64,000 nt of DNA from Mycobacterium sp. 1274756.6 (GTDB lineage: Bacteria > Actinomycetota > Actinomycetes > Mycobacteriales > Mycobacteriaceae), in contig NZ_LZLJ01000062.1 in the NCBI RefSeq assembly GCF_001668625.1, positions 174,854 to 238,853 of the forward strand, in the 5' to 3' direction. Position 1 is the first letter of the stretch. Each line of letters starts with the position of its first letter. Shown one piece after another: positions 47,382-56,501 of the stretch. A program made the translations under genes and the position numbers. The notes below the pieces were generated by a model, which saw only the letters and a program-made list of their open reading frames with translations, made no database searches and was not told where the DNA came from.

Positions 47382-48635
47382 ATGACCGACCCGACCCTGC
47401 AGGGCAGGATCCGCGTCCCGTCGGACCTGGATGCGGTCACCGCGATCGGCGAGGAAGACCACTCCGAGGTCGGCCCGGCGGCCGTCGAACGGATCTGGAG
47501 CGCCGCCCGGCACTGGTATGCCGCCGGGCTGCACCCGGCGATCCAGGTCTGTCTGCGCCACAACGGCAAGGTGGTGCTCAACCGGGCCATCGGGCACGGC
47601 TGGGGCAACGCACCGACCGACCCGCCCGACGCGGAGAAAATCCCGGTGGGCACCGACACGCCGTTCTGCGCCTACTCGGCGGCCAAGGCGATCACCGTCA
47701 CCGTGCTGCACATGCTCATCGAGCGCGGTGTGCTCGGGCTCGATGACCGGGTCTGCCAGTACCTGCCCGGCTACACCAGCCACGGCAAGGACCGCACCAC
47801 GATCCGCCACGTGCTCACCCACAGCGCCGGGGTGCCGATCCCGACCGGGCCGCAACCCGACCTCAACCGCGCCGACGACAGCGAATACGCCCGCGAACAA
47901 CTGGGCCGGCTCAGACCGCTGTATCCGCCCGGGTTGATCCACATCTACCATGCCCTGACCTGGGGACCACTGACCCGCGAAATCGTTTCGGCAGCAACGG
48001 GAAAGAATATCCGCGACGTCCTCGCCGAGGAGATCCTCGACCCGCTCGGGTTCCGCTGGACCAACTACGGCGTCGCCCCGGAGGATGTGCCGCTGGTGGC
48101 GCCCAGCCACGCCACCGGCAGGCAGCTGCCCGCCCCGGTCGCCGCGATCTTCCGCAAGGCGATCGGCGGGTCGATGCACGAGATCATCCCGGTCACCAAC
48201 ACCCCGTTCTTCCTCACCACGGTGGTCCCGTCGTCGAACACCGTCTCCACCGCCGACGAGCTGTCGCGGTTCGCCGAGATCTGGCGTCGCGGCGGAGAAC
48301 TCGACGGAGTGCGGGTGCTGCACCCGGAGACGTTGCGCGCGGCCACCACTCAGTGCCGGCGGCTGCGCCCGGACATCGCCACCGGGCTGGTGCCGCTGCG
48401 GTGGGGCACCGGCTACATGCTCGGCTCGGAGCGCTTCGGGCCGTTCGGCCGGCATGCCCCCGCCGCTTTCGGCCACACCGGGCTGGTCAACGTCGCGGTC
48501 TGGGCCGATCCGGAGCGGGAGCTGGCGGCCGGGGTGATCAGCAGCGGCAAGCCGGGGCGTGACCCCGACGCCAAGCGCTACGCCGCGCTGCTGGACACCA
48601 TCGCCGCAGAGATCCCGCGGCAGTCACGTCGCTGA
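47382..48635 (+). CDS. lipE: Beta-lactamase-fold esterase (LipE-like)
   Basis: 417 aa serine-hydrolase of the class C beta-lactamase/esterase VIII family. SxxK is in FCAYSAAKAIT; the tyrosine motif is IYHALTW; the late motif is FGHTGLVN. Synteny with Rv3775 (lipE), next to echA21. Probably hydrolyses short-chain esters; no signal peptide. Ends 12 bp inside the convergent gene. Confidence 0.88.
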   Translation: MTDPTLQGRIRVPSDLDAVTAIGEEDHSEVGPAAVERIWSAARHWYAAGLHPAIQVCLRHNGKVVLNRAIGHGWGNAPTDPPDAEKIPVGTDTPFCAYSAAKAITVTVLHMLIERGVLGLDDRVCQYLPGYTSHGKDRTTIRHVLTHSAGVPIPTGPQPDLNRADDSEYAREQLGRLRPLYPPGLIHIYHALTWGPLTREIVSAATGKNIRDVLAEEILDPLGFRWTNYGVAPEDVPLVAPSHATGRQLPAPVAAIFRKAIGGSMHEIIPVTNTPFFLTTVVPSSNTVSTADELSRFAEIWRRGGELDGVRVLHPETLRAATTQCRRLRPDIATGLVPLRWGTGYMLGSERFGPFGRHAPAAFGHTGLVNVAVWADPERELAAGVISSGKPGRDPDAKRYAALLDTIAAEIPRQSRR

Positions 48636-49640
48636 GTCGGTCTCCGCCCGGGGCGGTGCGTCGCGATCGGTTTCGCCGCGGCCGTTCTCGGCAGGGTCGG
48701 CCTCGGCTCGGTCAGCCTCGTCGAGATCGGTCTCATCGAGATTGGTCTCGTCGGGATCGGTCTCGCCGCGCAGGAACTCGCGCATCTGCTGGAACCCGTT
48801 GTGCCGGTGAGCTTCGACCGCCCAGATCAACGCGATGAGCGGCCAGGCGGCGAACGCCGCCCACCAGTGCGCGCCGGCGGGCAGCAGCTCGTCGATGACC
48901 TGACGCTGCGGGACACCGTCCACGGTTCCCGGCAGCCAGTCGGCCAGCAGCCGCCCCAGCAGCCGGGTGCTCTGGAACGGTCCGGTGGTGGTAGCGACCA
49001 CCCATGCCGCACAGGTGATCCCGAGCGACCACGGCCACGCCAGCAGCAGCGACTTGTAGTCCACCAGTTCGGCTGCGCAGCGGGCGGCTTCGGCCAGATA
49101 GGACAGCGCCAGCGCGGCGAGCAGCACCCCGACCTGGGCGGCCAACAGATCGTCGATCAGGGAGTAGCCGGCGTCGCTGTCGCGGCGTGACGGCAACCCG
49201 ATCGCCAGCGCCACCACCCCGGCGACCAGGGTGAGTGTCACCAGCAGCGCGGTGAGGTCGCTGATCCGGCGGAATGCGTCGATCACGGTCCGGATGACCA
49301 GGCGCGAGGCAGCGTGCGGGGGCGTGCGGTAGACCACCACCAGCACCAGCCCGGAGAACACGATCGTGATCAGCCAGGCCACCACCGCGGTGCAGATCAA
49401 CGTCAGCGCGATCGAGCCGAGCACCGGCACAAGCACGTCGTCGGTGGCGTCGCTGCTGCGGATCACCAGCAGAGGTACCGCACCGATCGCCAGCACGCCG
49501 AGCAGCCGGATCAGCAGAGGCAGCGTGAACCGGGTGAGGTCCGCGGGGTCCAGATCCCAGTGCCCACGACGCACGTCGGCGATCTCGGTGCGGATCACCG
49601 ACCGCATCTGCGCCCACCACACTTTCGGACCTCGGACCAT
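48624..49640 (-). CDS. Membrane protein with acidic repeat tail
   Basis: 338 aa. Five or six membrane helices between residues ~35 and 270, then a charged tail with repeats of the type ETDLDETD and EADRAEAD (from ~290), encoded by imperfect 15-bp repeats around 48720-48775. Family not recognised. Start ATG at 49640. Confidence 0.75.
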   Translation of the reverse strand: MVRGPKVWWAQMRSVIRTEIADVRRGHWDLDPADLTRFTLPLLIRLLGVLAIGAVPLLVIRSSDATDDVLVPVLGSIALTLICTAVVAWLITIVFSGLVLVVVYRTPPHAASRLVIRTVIDAFRRISDLTALLVTLTLVAGVVALAIGLPSRRDSDAGYSLIDDLLAAQVGVLLAALALSYLAEAARCAAELVDYKSLLLAWPWSLGITCAAWVVATTTGPFQSTRLLGRLLADWLPGTVDGVPQRQVIDELLPAGAHWWAAFAAWPLIALIWAVEAHRHNGFQQMREFLRGETDPDETNLDETDLDEADRAEADPAENGRGETDRDAPPRAETDSAT

Positions 49641-49719
49641 GCCCGAGTGTAGGCAGGACCGCGTTCGGTCGGAGTGGCGAAGGGATTTCGCACCGAGTGG
49701 TGGTTCGCCCGCGGCGGGA

Positions 49720-50613
49720 TCAAGCCGGCGTCGAGACCTCCGGCAGGATCAAGGCGGTCAGCTCGCCGATCAGTGCGCGCTGGCTGTCGGCGTTCGGCTG
49801 ATCCGCTCGCGAGCGGGTCATCAGCGCCAGCAGCACGCGCTGCCCACCCGGACCGTAGGCGATACCGACGTCGTTGGTGCTGCCGTAGTCACCGGCCCCG
49901 CTTTTGTCCGCGCTCGTCCAACCCGGCGGCAAACCGGCCCGCATGCTGGAGGTCTCGTTGGCGCGCATCCAGCCGTCGAGTTGTTGGCGAAGTATCGGCT
50001 CCAACACGTCGCCGGTGAGCAAGGCGCGGTAGCCGTTGCCGAGCGCCTCGGGGGTGCTGGTGTCGCGCGGATCGCCGGGCACGGCCGCGTTGAGCTGGGT
50101 CTCCCACCGGTCCAAGCGAGAACGGCCATCCCCGATGCTGCGGGCGAAGTCGGTGACCGCACCCGGGCCGCCGAGCGTTTGGAGCAGGACATTGCCCGCC
50201 CCGTTGTCGCTGACCTGCAGCGCGGCTGCGCACAGCTCGGCGACGGTCATCGAGCCGCCGGAGTTCGGCGCGCTGCGCGGGGAGTGCGGCACGATCGCTG
50301 CTGGCGGGACGAAAAGTGGTTGGTCTAACGTCAATTCGTCGCGCTGCACCCGCTGCAACATGGCTGCGGCGGCGTACACCTTGAACGTCGAGCACATCGC
50401 GAACGAATCCGTCGCCCGGTAGGTCAGCGTGCGCCCCGAGGCCAAGTCGGCGGCGAACACACCGATCGTCGCGTTGTCGCGAGCCTCCAATTCGTCGAGG
50501 CGCTGGTCAACCGATGACCCAGCGGCCAGGGCGCTTTTCATCGAGTAGGCGCTCACTGCCGCCGCGCCGCCCAGAACACCGGCAAGGATTCGTCGTCGCG
50601 TCATCTCGGCCAT
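49720..50613 (-). CDS. Class A beta-lactamase, Tat-exported
   Basis: 297 aa from the second start. Twin-arginine signal (MTRRRILAGVLGGAAAV). Active-site STFK (Ser70/Lys73), SDN loop, RWETQLN with Glu166, and KSG (usually KTG) are all present. It should hydrolyse penicillins/cephalosporins in the periplasm, like BlaC. The start is uncertain: GTG 50619, ATG 50613 or ATG 50604. The KSG form is also seen in some mycobacterial enzymes and alters inhibitor binding. Confidence 0.92.
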   Translation of the reverse strand: MAEMTRRRILAGVLGGAAAVSAYSMKSALAAGSSVDQRLDELEARDNATIGVFAADLASGRTLTYRATDSFAMCSTFKVYAAAAMLQRVQRDELTLDQPLFVPPAAIVPHSPRSAPNSGGSMTVAELCAAALQVSDNGAGNVLLQTLGGPGAVTDFARSIGDGRSRLDRWETQLNAAVPGDPRDTSTPEALGNGYRALLTGDVLEPILRQQLDGWMRANETSSMRAGLPPGWTSADKSGAGDYGSTNDVGIAYGPGGQRVLLALMTRSRADQPNADSQRALIGELTALILPEVSTPA

Positions 50614-50901
50614 GCCCACGATTGTGGGACACCGTGGATTCGGGGGCTTGGGCGCCCACCGCTGTCGTTACCATCGCTGCCGCAGAAGAGACCCGGCCCG
50701 GCGCGTCACCATTTCGTTGGCCACAGGCCGCTCCGATACGCCAACTGCTTCTTGTCGCCGGGCCGCCCTCCTCCGCCTTACGGCACGAACAGAGGAGGCA
50801 AACGTTCACGCTCGCAAACGAAAAGCTCAAACAACCGGCCGCGCCGTGCCTATCACCGCTACGGTCTTTGGGAACGGCGTCCTTTCTGAGGGGAGTTGGC
50901 G
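50614..50901. other. Intergenic region
   Basis: 288 bp between the divergent beta-lactamase and exonuclease genes. Low-coding character; probably both promoters. No clear LysR-type palindrome seen. Confidence 0.4.
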
Positions 50902-51549
50902 ATGTCGTTTGCTGTGATCGACTTTGAGACCACCGGTTTCGTTCCTGAACGCTCCGACCGAGTCGTAGAGGTCGGCATCGTGCTCACCGACGGCAACGGC
51001 TGCATCGAGGACGAGTGGACCACGCTCGTTAACCCAGACCGCGATGTCAGCGCCGGCCACATCCACGGAATCACCGCCGGGGACCTGCTGGACGCACCGT
51101 ACTTCGCCGACATCAGTGGCCACGTGCTTGAAAGGTTGACCGGACGGGTCGTTGTCGCCCACAACGCGACCTTCGACATGCGGTTCCTGCACTACGAGTT
51201 GCTGCGCTCCGACTACGCCATCTCGGACCGCCCCGACGCAGTCTGCTCGATGAAGTGGGCGGGCCGGATGATCGGAACCGCCAAGCTCCAACACTGCTGC
51301 GAAGCCCTCGGAATTCCCTTGGACGGCGCTCACGCAGCGATCAGCGACGCTCGAGCCACCGCCCAGCTGCTTGCTCATCTGCTCACCGCATGTCGCGGGG
51401 TCGCGGAATGGCTGGCTGACGTGCAGCGTTCCGCAGGCTACCGGTGGCCAGCATTCAACGGACGCACCTCACAGGTGGCGCCGGTGCTGCGCGGCCAGGC
51501 CGGACCGGTGGCCGACGAATGGCTACCTGCCGTGCTGCAGGCTGCCTGA
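50902..51549 (+). CDS. DnaQ-type 3'-5' exonuclease (N-terminal part of an exonuclease-BRCT gene?)
   Basis: 215 aa DEDDh exonuclease. Exo I DFETTGF, Exo II HNATFDMRF, Exo III HAAISDARAT with the His. ATG at 50902 follows GAGGGGAG. In many actinobacteria such a domain is followed in one protein by a helical linker and BRCT; here the linker-BRCT lies in the next frame (51519-52142). The exonuclease ends near the point where the linker should begin, so a frameshift split is likely. Confidence 0.85.
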   Translation: MSFAVIDFETTGFVPERSDRVVEVGIVLTDGNGCIEDEWTTLVNPDRDVSAGHIHGITAGDLLDAPYFADISGHVLERLTGRVVVAHNATFDMRFLHYELLRSDYAISDRPDAVCSMKWAGRMIGTAKLQHCCEALGIPLDGAHAAISDARATAQLLAHLLTACRGVAEWLADVQRSAGYRWPAFNGRTSQVAPVLRGQAGPVADEWLPAVLQAA

Positions 51550-52142
51550 TACCCGGGAATCCCGAGGACGAGGCCGCTTACCTGCTCGTGCTGGAAAGAG
51601 CGTTGCTGGATCGTTCGATCTCCCGCACGGAGGGACGGCAACTACTCGAGACGGCTGAGGCCGCTGGCCTCAGCCGGGCGACCGTGCGTCGGCTGCACCT
51701 GGATTATCTGCGGTCTGTTGCTGTTGAAGCCCTTGACGACGGGGTGGTCACCGAAGCCGAACGGCGGGACTTGAACGCCGTGGCCGAATCTCTCGGGATG
51801 CCGGCCGCCCAGGTTGACGAGGCCCTGGCCTGGGCGGCCGGCCAGACCGGATCGGCTCCGGCGACATCGGAGTTCGCGCTACGCCCCGGGGACCGGGTGG
51901 TGTTCACCGGTGACATGGACCGTGGCCGCGACGAGTGGATCGCCGCGGTCGTCGCCGCCGGTCTCACCTCGGGAGGAGTCACCAAATCCACCCGGCTGGT
52001 AGTGGCCGCCGATCCGGATTCCTTGAGTAGGAAAGCGGCCAAAGCCCGCTCCTACGGCATCCCCATCGTCAACGAGGCGGCGTTCGATCGGCTGTTCCAC
52101 CAGTATCTGGAGCGCGCCGGCGATCCGCACGCCGTCGGTTGA
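51519..52142 (+). CDS. BRCT-domain protein (C-terminal part of the split exonuclease?)
   Basis: About 207 aa if started at the ATG at 51519, which overlaps the exonuclease by 31 bp. Helical linker (PEDEAAYLLVLERALLDRSI, TEGRQLL), then BRCT from ~125 (GDRVVFTGDMDRGRDEW, then TSGGVTKSTRLVVAADP). The linker text is what normally follows the exonuclease domain, in frame, in relatives. No strong ribosome site; either coupled translation or a frameshift mutation. Confidence 0.7.
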   Translation: MATCRAAGCLIPGNPEDEAAYLLVLERALLDRSISRTEGRQLLETAEAAGLSRATVRRLHLDYLRSVAVEALDDGVVTEAERRDLNAVAESLGMPAAQVDEALAWAAGQTGSAPATSEFALRPGDRVVFTGDMDRGRDEWIAAVVAAGLTSGGVTKSTRLVVAADPDSLSRKAAKARSYGIPIVNEAAFDRLFHQYLERAGDPHAVG

Positions 52143-52265
52143 GCAGCGACAACCGCATGCTGCCGCGTCGAAAGACCGACACCCGTCGCGGGAATGTGAA
52201 ATGGTCTCGGTCAACACGTCCGGCGACATGTCATGGCGTCACCGGTCCATGCCGAGGAGGGCCCC

Positions 52266-52901
52266 GTGCTCGGGTTCGCAATCGTCGACAAGCAACCATC
52301 AGCGGACGCAACGGCCGTCTGGCTCACCTCCCGGGTAGAAGACACGCGCGCCAACCACACGAACGCGGTCGTGATCGCCCACGACGACGAGCACTATGAC
52401 TACAAGATCTGGGCACTCACTTCTGATCGTGCGGTTGTTCTTACCGACGGCACAATGCCGGCGGCACCGTTTACTCGCACGCTGACGCGGGCGTCGTTTG
52501 ACCGGCTGATCGATGAGACGCTCGATCACCAGAAGCGCGTCGACGACGCGATTACGGCGGCGCGAACCTCCAAACGCAAACTCGTCGCCCCCGACTTCCC
52601 TCGGGACAAGCCGAGCTTCGTCGCCGACGACCGCGACAAGCCCCAGTTTCGCGCACTTGCGGTGGCCAACTACGTCGCGAAAGTGTGGCGGTTCTGGCTG
52701 CTGACCGATGACCAGCGTGTCCGCCGTACCGTCGACGCGAGGACCGGCGACCCGGCTGGGGCCATGCCGCCTGGCCTTGATGACCCGTCGCTCGCCCAGT
52801 TCCCGCCGGCGTTCGCCGAGCTGGTGCAACCGGAGCCGCTGACCCGTTGGACGGGCGCGGCCTTCTCACAAGAAGCGGCGGATCAACTGCCCAACGCCTG
52901 A
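52266..52901 (+). CDS. Unknown protein
   Basis: 211 aa, not recognised. GTG at 52266 follows GAGGAGGG at 5 bp. No signal peptide; soluble, with alternating charged helices in the middle (SFDRLIDETLDHQKRVDDA). C-terminal residues are Pro-rich. Lies in the accessory stretch between the split exonuclease and tRNA-Ser(TGA). Confidence 0.7.
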   Translation: MLGFAIVDKQPSADATAVWLTSRVEDTRANHTNAVVIAHDDEHYDYKIWALTSDRAVVLTDGTMPAAPFTRTLTRASFDRLIDETLDHQKRVDDAITAARTSKRKLVAPDFPRDKPSFVADDRDKPQFRALAVANYVAKVWRFWLLTDDQRVRRTVDARTGDPAGAMPPGLDDPSLAQFPPAFAELVQPEPLTRWTGAAFSQEAADQLPNA

Positions 52902-53064
52902 TTCCGGGCGCATCAGTTGCGGTCGCCCCCGCCCGTCCTGCCGTAGCCAGGGCGCCAAGCCACGCGGAGCGCCCACCGAAGTGCGAGGCCCTGCGGCCCC
53001 TGTGACAAGACGGGCACCCAAATCCCGGCGCTGGATACGAGCTCCGAAAACCACCTCGCGACAG

Positions 53065-53151
53065 CGGTGGCGGAGGGATTTGAACCCCCGGATGGTTTTA
53101 CCCACCTCTCGCTTTCAAGGCGAGTGCATTAGGCCGCTCTGCCACGCCACC
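53065..53151 (-). tRNA. serT: tRNA-Ser (anticodon TGA)
   Basis: Acceptor GGTGGCG/CGCCACC, discriminator G; anticodon loop CTTGAAA gives TGA (reads UCA). Long variable arm, T-loop GGTTCAAATCC. Site next to accessory genes fits tRNA genes as insertion targets, but no att repeat found. Confidence 0.95.
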
Positions 53152-53206
53152 GCCGACCAGCGTAACGGGGGCCTCGGTCTGGAGCGTCGGCCAGTAGCGT
53201 TGGGGC

Positions 53207-54181
53207 ATGCGTGCCATCGTCGTCGAATCCTCTGACCAACTGGCGTGGCGTGCGGTGAGCGCTCCGCGCCCCGGCCCGGGCGAGGTGGTGCTGCGGGTGC
53301 GCGCCGCCGGAGTCAACCGCGCCGACCTGCTGCAGGCCGCGGGCCATTATCCGCCCCCGCCTGGGGCCAGCGACATCCTGGGCCTCGAGGTGTCCGGAGA
53401 GATCGCCGAACTCGGCGACGGCGTCGACGGGTGGCAGGTCGGGCAGCCGGTGTGTGCGCTGCTCACCGGCGGCGGTTACGCCGAGTCCGTGGCGGTGCCG
53501 GCGGCACAGTTGCTGCCGATCCCCGACGGGATCGACCCGGTGGACGCGGCCGGCCTGCCGGAGGTGGCCTGCACCGTGTGGTCGAACCTGGTGATGGCCG
53601 CGGGCCTCGACCGCGACCAGGTGCTGCTGGTGCACGGCGGAGCGAGCGGCGTGGGCAGCCACGCCGTGCAGGTGGCGCACGCGCTCGGTGCACGCGTCGC
53701 GGTCACCGCCGGCTCGGCGCAGAAGCTGGCGTTCTGCCGGGACCTGGGCGCCGACATCACCGTCAACTACCGCGAGGACGACTTCGTCGCCGTGCTGCGG
53801 GAGGCCGCCGGCGGCGCCGACGTCATCCTCGACATCATCGGTGCCGCCTACCTCGATCGGAACCTCGACGCGTTGGCCGCCGATGGCCGGCTGGTGGTGA
53901 TCGGGATGCAGGGCGGGGTGAAGGGCGAACTCAACCTGGGCAAGCTGATCGGCAAACGTGCCCGCGTCATCGGTACCGCACTGCGCGGCCGCCCTGTGAC
54001 CGGCCCGTCCGGCAAAGCCGCGATCATCGACGCGGTGCGCGCCTCGGTGTGGCCGATGCTCGCCGACGGCCGGGTGCGCCCGATCATCGGCGCGCGGCTG
54101 CCCGTCGAGCAGGCCGGCGAAGCGCACCGGCTGCTGGCGGACGGGGAGGTCACCGGCAAGGTCGTGTTGACCATCGACTAG
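53207..54181 (+). CDS. NAD(P)H quinone oxidoreductase, PIG3 family (Rv3777 type)
   Basis: 324 aa zinc-free MDR protein. ADLLQAAGHYPPPPGASDI is the PIG3-type motif; NADPH binding at VHGGASGVGSHAVQVAHA. Reduces quinones. Paralogue of the gene at 37291. Downstream is the 383-bp GC-rich gap. Confidence 0.9.
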   Translation: MRAIVVESSDQLAWRAVSAPRPGPGEVVLRVRAAGVNRADLLQAAGHYPPPPGASDILGLEVSGEIAELGDGVDGWQVGQPVCALLTGGGYAESVAVPAAQLLPIPDGIDPVDAAGLPEVACTVWSNLVMAAGLDRDQVLLVHGGASGVGSHAVQVAHALGARVAVTAGSAQKLAFCRDLGADITVNYREDDFVAVLREAAGGADVILDIIGAAYLDRNLDALAADGRLVVIGMQGGVKGELNLGKLIGKRARVIGTALRGRPVTGPSGKAAIIDAVRASVWPMLADGRVRPIIGARLPVEQAGEAHRLLADGEVTGKVVLTID

Positions 54182-54564
54182 ACCTGGCCCGCGCCTCGCC
54201 GAGTGTGCAGCAAATCTCGGAGAATCCGCTGATGGCCAGCGCGGACACGGAGCCTCGGCCGGTACCGGGCCAGGCCGTACGCAACACTGCCGCTCGATCC
54301 CGCGCCGGTCGTCATCGACGCGCCCGCGACTCAAGTTCGATGAGGTCGCGGCGTGGCCGACTCGCGGTCCGCGCCCCCCTGTGTCGCCCCCGCGCCGCGA
54401 GGTAGAAACCATGCAGGGCGCTTCTCGCACTTTTTCTGCATATCTTCGCTCTCGCGGGGCGAGGCGATGCGTACCGGCGGCGCGAGGCGAGGCGCGGCGA
54501 GGCGCCCCGGCGGAGGCGGGGCGAGGCGGGGCGGCGCGAGGCGCAGGCGCACGCAGGCGCGCAC
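54182..54564. repeat. Intergenic region with GAGGCG-type low-complexity repeats
   Basis: 383 bp without a supported gene. From ~54455 to ~54560 the sequence is a run of imperfect GGCGAGGCG and GGCGGGGCG words. It lies just past the stop of the aminotransferase-like gene on the other strand. Short frames through it are low-complexity Arg/Gly and not credible. Confidence 0.7.
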
Positions 54565-55761
54565 TCAGCCCAGCGAGGCCAGCGCCCGTACCAGCTGGTC
54601 GACCTCGGCGGTCGTGGAGTAGTGCCCCAACCCGACGGTCACCGCGCCGCCGATGTCGTTGACCCCGATCGCCTCCATCACCCGCGACGCCGGGTCGCGC
54701 ACCGCCAATACCCCGTTGTCGGCCAGCCGCTGCACCACCCGCTCGGCGGGAACGTCGCGCACCGCGAAACTGACCACCGGGATCCGCAGGTCCGGCCGGC
54801 CGATCGTCATCACCAACGGCAGGGACCGCAGCGACGCGAGCAGATAGTCGAAAAGCCGCTCCAGGTACGCACCGGCGGCATGCATGGACACCGTCAGCCG
54901 CTCCCGGCGGGTACCGCGGGCCGACTCATCGAGGGCGGCCAGGTACTCGACGCTGGTCACCACACCGGCCAGCAGCCCGTACTGGTGGACGCCGAGTTCG
55001 AGCCGGGCCGGACCGGTGGCGTAGGGGTCCGGCGAGACCGCACCGAACGTGTTGATCAGCGCGGGATCCCGGAAGACCAGGGCGCCGATGGGCGGCCCTC
55101 CCCAGGCGACCGCGTTGAGCGCGACCACGTCCGCGTCGATGTCGTCGATGTCGATCAGCCGGTAGGGGGCGGCCGCGGAGTGGTCGACGACCACCAGCGC
55201 ACCCACACTGTGCGCCAGCTTGGTGACCGCCCGCAGGTCGGTGACCGTGCCCAGCGTCCCCGACGCCGAGGTGATCGCCACCAGCCGGGTCGCCTTGTTG
55301 ATCAGGTTGTCCCACTGCCAGCTGGGCAGCTCGCCGGTCTCGATGTCGACCTCGGCCCACTGCACCTTGGCGCCGTAGCGGTGGGCGGAGCGCAGCCACG
55401 GCGCGATGTTGGCCTCGTCGTCGAGGCGGGTGACCACCACCTCGTAGCCCAGCCCCGCCCGCGACGAAGCCGCCTCCGCCAGGGACGACAGCAGCACCGC
55501 CCGGTCCGCGCCCAGCACCACACCGCGCGGGTCGGCGTTGACCAGGTCGGCCACCGCGTGCCGGGCGGCGTCGAGCACCGCGGCGCTGCGCCGCGACGCA
55601 GGATGCGGGCCGGCCGCGTCCGGTTTGGACCCGCGGAAGGCGGTGGAGACGGTGGTGGCGACCGAATCCGGAACCGGCATCCCGGAGGGGGCGTCGAAGT
55701 ACACCCAGCCGTCGCCGAACGACGGGTGCAATCCGCGCACCCGGGCGACGTCATATGCCAT
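54565..55761 (-). CDS. Class-V aminotransferase-like protein lacking the PLP lysine (Rv3778c type)
   Basis: 398 aa. Overall like cysteine desulfurases (SufS/Csd): [12 protein letters not shown] at the start, [14 protein letters not shown] and [12 protein letters not shown] in the cofactor area. At the usual lysine position (SGHK in SufS) this protein reads [18 protein letters not shown], with no Lys. So it probably does not act as a normal PLP enzyme. ATG at 55761 ([13 protein letters not shown]). Confidence 0.85.
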   Translation of the reverse strand: MAYDVARVRGLHPSFGDGWVYFDAPSGMPVPDSVATTVSTAFRGSKPDAAGPHPASRRSAAVLDAARHAVADLVNADPRGVVLGADRAVLLSSLAEAASSRAGLGYEVVVTRLDDEANIAPWLRSAHRYGAKVQWAEVDIETGELPSWQWDNLINKATRLVAITSASGTLGTVTDLRAVTKLAHSVGALVVVDHSAAAPYRLIDIDDIDADVVALNAVAWGGPPIGALVFRDPALINTFGAVSPDPYATGPARLELGVHQYGLLAGVVTSVEYLAALDESARGTRRERLTVSMHAAGAYLERLFDYLLASLRSLPLVMTIGRPDLRIPVVSFAVRDVPAERVVQRLADNGVLAVRDPASRVMEAIGVNDIGGAVTVGLGHYSTTAEVDQLVRALASLG

Positions 55762-55990
55762 GTCAGCCACCTTAAGCAACCGTCGAAATCCGCAAAACCC
55801 ACAGACGGCAGCGACGACACTTAACGCCCGCCCCGATCGCGAGCTGCCTGGCCGGTAATACTACTGCAGCACGCCCCACAAGCCGAGGCCCCGCAAACCG
55901 CCCCCGGGCGGTCCGAATCGGGCTGGTTAACGGACTACTCTCGGGGCACACGAAGGGGACGACGACGTCGAGAACAGGAGGGCCGGACCG

Positions 55991-56491
55991 GTGACTAGCG
56001 GCGACGACGGCATCGAGATCATCGGCGGCATGGGTGCGCCGGACGCCGACGAGTCCGGCTCCGACGACCGGTCGCTGACCGACCTGGTGGAACAGCCCGC
56101 CAAGGTGATGCGCATCGGGACCATGATCAAGCAGCTGCTCGACGAGGTGCGCGCCGCCCCGCTGGACGAGGCCAGCCGCTCCCGGCTGCGCGAGATCCAC
56201 GCCACCAGCATCCGCGAGCTCGAAGAGGGGCTGGCCCCTGAATTGCGGGAGGAACTCGACCGGATCACCCTGCCGTTCAACGAGGACGCGGTGCCTTCCG
56301 AATCGGAGCTGCGCATCGCCCAGGCGCAGCTGGTCGGCTGGCTGGAAGGGCTGTTCCACGGCATCCAGACCGCGCTGTTCGCCCAGCAGATGGCCGCCCG
56401 CGCCCAACTGGAGAAGATGCGCCAGGGCGCGTTGCCGCCCGGGCTGCAGACCGGCACGCCCGGGCACCCGGGCACCGGGCAGTACCTGTGA
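55991..56491 (+). CDS. bpa: Bacterial proteasome activator (Bpa/PafE)
   Basis: 166 aa DUF2587 protein. It forms an ATP-independent ring that opens the proteasome gate; the C-terminus GTGQYL is the GQYL gate-opening motif. Helical core KVMRIGTMIKQLLDEVR to QTALFAQQMAARAQLEKMR. GTG at 55991 after AGGAGGG. Rv3780 position; shares an upstream region with the divergent Rv3778c-type gene; the large membrane protein Rv3779 is missing between them. Confidence 0.95.
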   Translation: MTSGDDGIEIIGGMGAPDADESGSDDRSLTDLVEQPAKVMRIGTMIKQLLDEVRAAPLDEASRSRLREIHATSIRELEEGLAPELREELDRITLPFNEDAVPSESELRIAQAQLVGWLEGLFHGIQTALFAQQMAARAQLEKMRQGALPPGLQTGTPGHPGTGQYL

Positions 56492-56501
56492 AGGGTCGAC
56501 G

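Noticed and set aside
54353..54662. 89- and 93-codon frames over the GAGGCG run
   Set aside because: Pure low-complexity Arg/Gly/Ala text with no ribosome site, overlapping the end of a real gene.
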